A DNA stretch of 15,947 nt from assembly GCA_964481705.1 (NCBI GenBank), contig CAYZUC010000066.1, positions 1-15,947 on the forward strand, in the 5' to 3' direction. Of this stretch, positions 15,104 to 15,947 are shown piece by piece (the first letter of the stretch is position 1; the number at the start of each line of letters is the position of its first letter). Both the position numbers and the translations under genes were made by a program. The stretch comes from CAYZUC01 sp964481705 (GTDB lineage: Bacteria; Bacillota; Clostridia; Lachnospirales; Lachnospiraceae). A model generated the notes under the pieces. The model made no database searches and had not been told where the DNA came from. It was given only the letters and a program-made list of their open reading frames with translations.

Positions 15104-15132
15104 ATTTTATCACATTAAAATTTTAAAGTAAA
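15104..15132 (-). promoter_or_regulatory. Promoter of yerC-type gene
   Basis: Minus strand TTTACT (15127-15132), a 17-base spacer, and TAAAAT (15104-15109) preceded by TGA (extended -10), about 40 bases before the gene start at 15064 and just after the DUF1836 stop. The layout is the same as that of the csp promoter. Confidence 0.65.
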
Positions 15133-15139
15133 TAACGAA

Positions 15140-15766
15140 TTACTTTTTCTTTTCGGAACGTTTCTCTTTTTTACTCGTAGGATCCGGCATTAAATCGATC
15201 AATTTTTCAATCATCAATTTTTTGATATAGACATCAAAGCTTAACATACAAATGAAGGAAAAGTAATGTAAATACTCCTCGTCGTCAGAATTGCAGTCCT
15301 CAAATGTTTTGAAGGCTATATTAAACTTAGAGACAATGTCCTTAGCCAGAACACGTACCTGCGCTTTCTCTAAACTAAAGACTTCGTTATAGATATCCTC
15401 CAGATTGACAGAGGAGCGCTGATTAAAATGTTTACTTGTAATTGGTATAAATAACTTATCGATATCGTTAATGGAAAGAATATTTTTGAAGTAGTAAATA
15501 AAAATCATTAACAGTACATGATCTTTACTGTATTTCTTTTTTACCGGAGGAGGAAGCAGATTGTTCTTGGCATAATTATTTATCATAGTCTTTGTAAGAA
15601 TCTTGTCTTCATCATGACGTCTCGTATTGCCTAATTGCTTCTCCATAAATGTAGTGACTTGATCCATATACAAATCAATACTTGGGATGTCGTCCGGCTT
15701 GATATAATCAATACGGTCAATGCTTTTCAGAATGCTATTGAGAATATCATTCGGATCAATTGTCAT
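15140..15766 (-). CDS. DUF1836 family protein with MerR-like segment
   Basis: The 208-residue product matches the DUF1836 family in its core: IKPDDIPSIDLYMDQVTTFM (split at residue 41), KILTKTMINNYAKNNLLPPP and KKKYSKDHVLLMIFIYYFK. The middle segment TKTMINNYAKNNLLPP followed by a Lys-rich YSKDH resembles the MerR-type winged helix, in which a tyrosine-containing turn precedes a PP and a basic wing; a DNA-binding role is inference. The second half (about 100-190) is hydrophobic and helical but soluble, without clear membrane segments, and ends in a lysine-rich tail. GGAGG lies six bases before the start. It is followed by yerC 75 bases on. The promoter is not seen; the upstream DNA is a structured repeat, whose open minus-strand frame ends by overlapping this start (ATGA), probably by chance. 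Confidence 0.85.
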   Translation of the reverse strand: MTIDPNDILNSILKSIDRIDYIKPDDIPSIDLYMDQVTTFMEKQLGNTRRHDEDKILTKTMINNYAKNNLLPPPVKKKYSKDHVLLMIFIYYFKNILSINDIDKLFIPITSKHFNQRSSVNLEDIYNEVFSLEKAQVRVLAKDIVSKFNIAFKTFEDCNSDDEEYLHYFSFICMLSFDVYIKKLMIEKLIDLMPDPTSKKEKRSEKKK

Positions 15767-15783
15767 GGTAAGCCTCCGTTTCT

Positions 15784-15947
15784 ACGTTCCAACACATAAA
15801 AAAATGCTTGATTTCCTGCTGACCTAATACTCAGAATGTTTGTGGCTGGCGCCACAATCCCGTTGGAACTGCGTTCCAACACATTCTTCGTTAACATGTC
15901 AGGTGAAATCAAATACTCGCCTTGCTCGTGCTTGATTTCCTGCTGAC
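15784..15947. repeat. Structured intergenic repeat, at least one 124-bp unit with nested inverted repeats
   Basis: A 19-base direct repeat (TGCTTGATTTCCTGCTGAC) occurs at 15805-15823 and 15929-15947, a spacing of 124 bp. Between them are nested palindromes: TTGATTTC (15808-15815) with GAAATCAA (15905-15912); CTGAC (15819-15823) with GTCAG (15898-15902); AGAATGT (15833-15839) with ACATTCT (15881-15887); TTGTGGC (15840-15846) with GCCACAA (15851-15857); GTTGGAAC (15862-15869) with GTTCCAAC (15873-15880). A partial copy of 13 bases, CGTTCCAACACAT, at 15785-15797 repeats 15872-15884. The second copy is cut by the window edge. No transposase is visible. It could be a dispersed mobile-like element, a clustered array or a structured RNA. 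Confidence 0.75.

Noticed and set aside
15763..15945. Minus-strand frame open from the window edge, about 60 residues, ending in ATGA overlap with the DUF1836 start
   Set aside because: The 124-bp repeat period is not a multiple of three, so the two repeat copies are read in different frames, and the DNA is dominated by palindromes. I cannot exclude the tail of a gene outside the window.
15784..15947. CRISPR array
   Set aside because: Only two full 19-base repeats 124 bp apart, with the interval itself palindromic; no regular short spacers and no cas genes.

Overview
The window looks like chromosomal DNA of a low-GC Firmicute, most probably a member of the Lachnospiraceae (Clostridia). The grounds are the AT-rich composition, strong Shine-Dalgarno sites (AGGAGG type) before almost every gene, an L-box lysine riboswitch, a class III fructose-bisphosphatase, a YerC/YecD TrpR-like protein, a DUF1836 protein and a LacI-sensor/GGDEF fusion. 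Species cannot be fixed from sequence reading alone. One run of 10 N (9513-9522) marks an assembly gap inside a gene.

Layout. Positions 1-1289 (minus) hold the N-terminal 429 codons of the ribosome-associated GTPase TypA/BipA. A divergent promoter region separates it from a double-OB-fold SSB-like protein (1491-2120). A separately promoted small CobA/CobO-type P-loop protein follows (2264-2764). Then comes a strong promoter, a lysine riboswitch with its terminator (2771-3062), and a run of genes on one strand: dapA, a PfkB-family (1-phosphofructokinase-like) kinase, dapB, class III fbp, a eukaryotic-type HisA, and a response regulator with an HD-GYP domain. The run ends at a bidirectional hairpin terminator (9741-9770). 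It mixes lysine/diaminopimelate synthesis, fructose phosphate interconversion, a lone histidine step and c-di-GMP signalling.

From the other side of that terminator a cold-shock protein gene reads leftward (9849-10049) with its own promoter and a structured leader. A divergent promoter (10210-10238) drives a second operon: a membrane-anchored LytM-fold protein whose zinc ligands are missing, an M18 aminopeptidase, and a cytoplasmic LacI-type sensor fused to an active-looking GGDEF domain. This operon meets the convergent yerC gene at a perfect 18-bp palindrome that acts as terminator for both and encodes the same last five residues (EKKNK) of both proteins. Upstream of yerC lies a DUF1836 gene.

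The right edge (15784-15947) is a structured repeat. It has a 124-bp periodicity and, nested in it, a perfect three-way-junction fold. An array of this unit may continue beyond the window. This repeat, the palindrome with matching C-termini, and the eukaryotic-type HisA in a non-histidine operon are the most unusual items. The two c-di-GMP proteins (HD-GYP and GGDEF) both lack membrane segments and probably belong to intracellular signalling.
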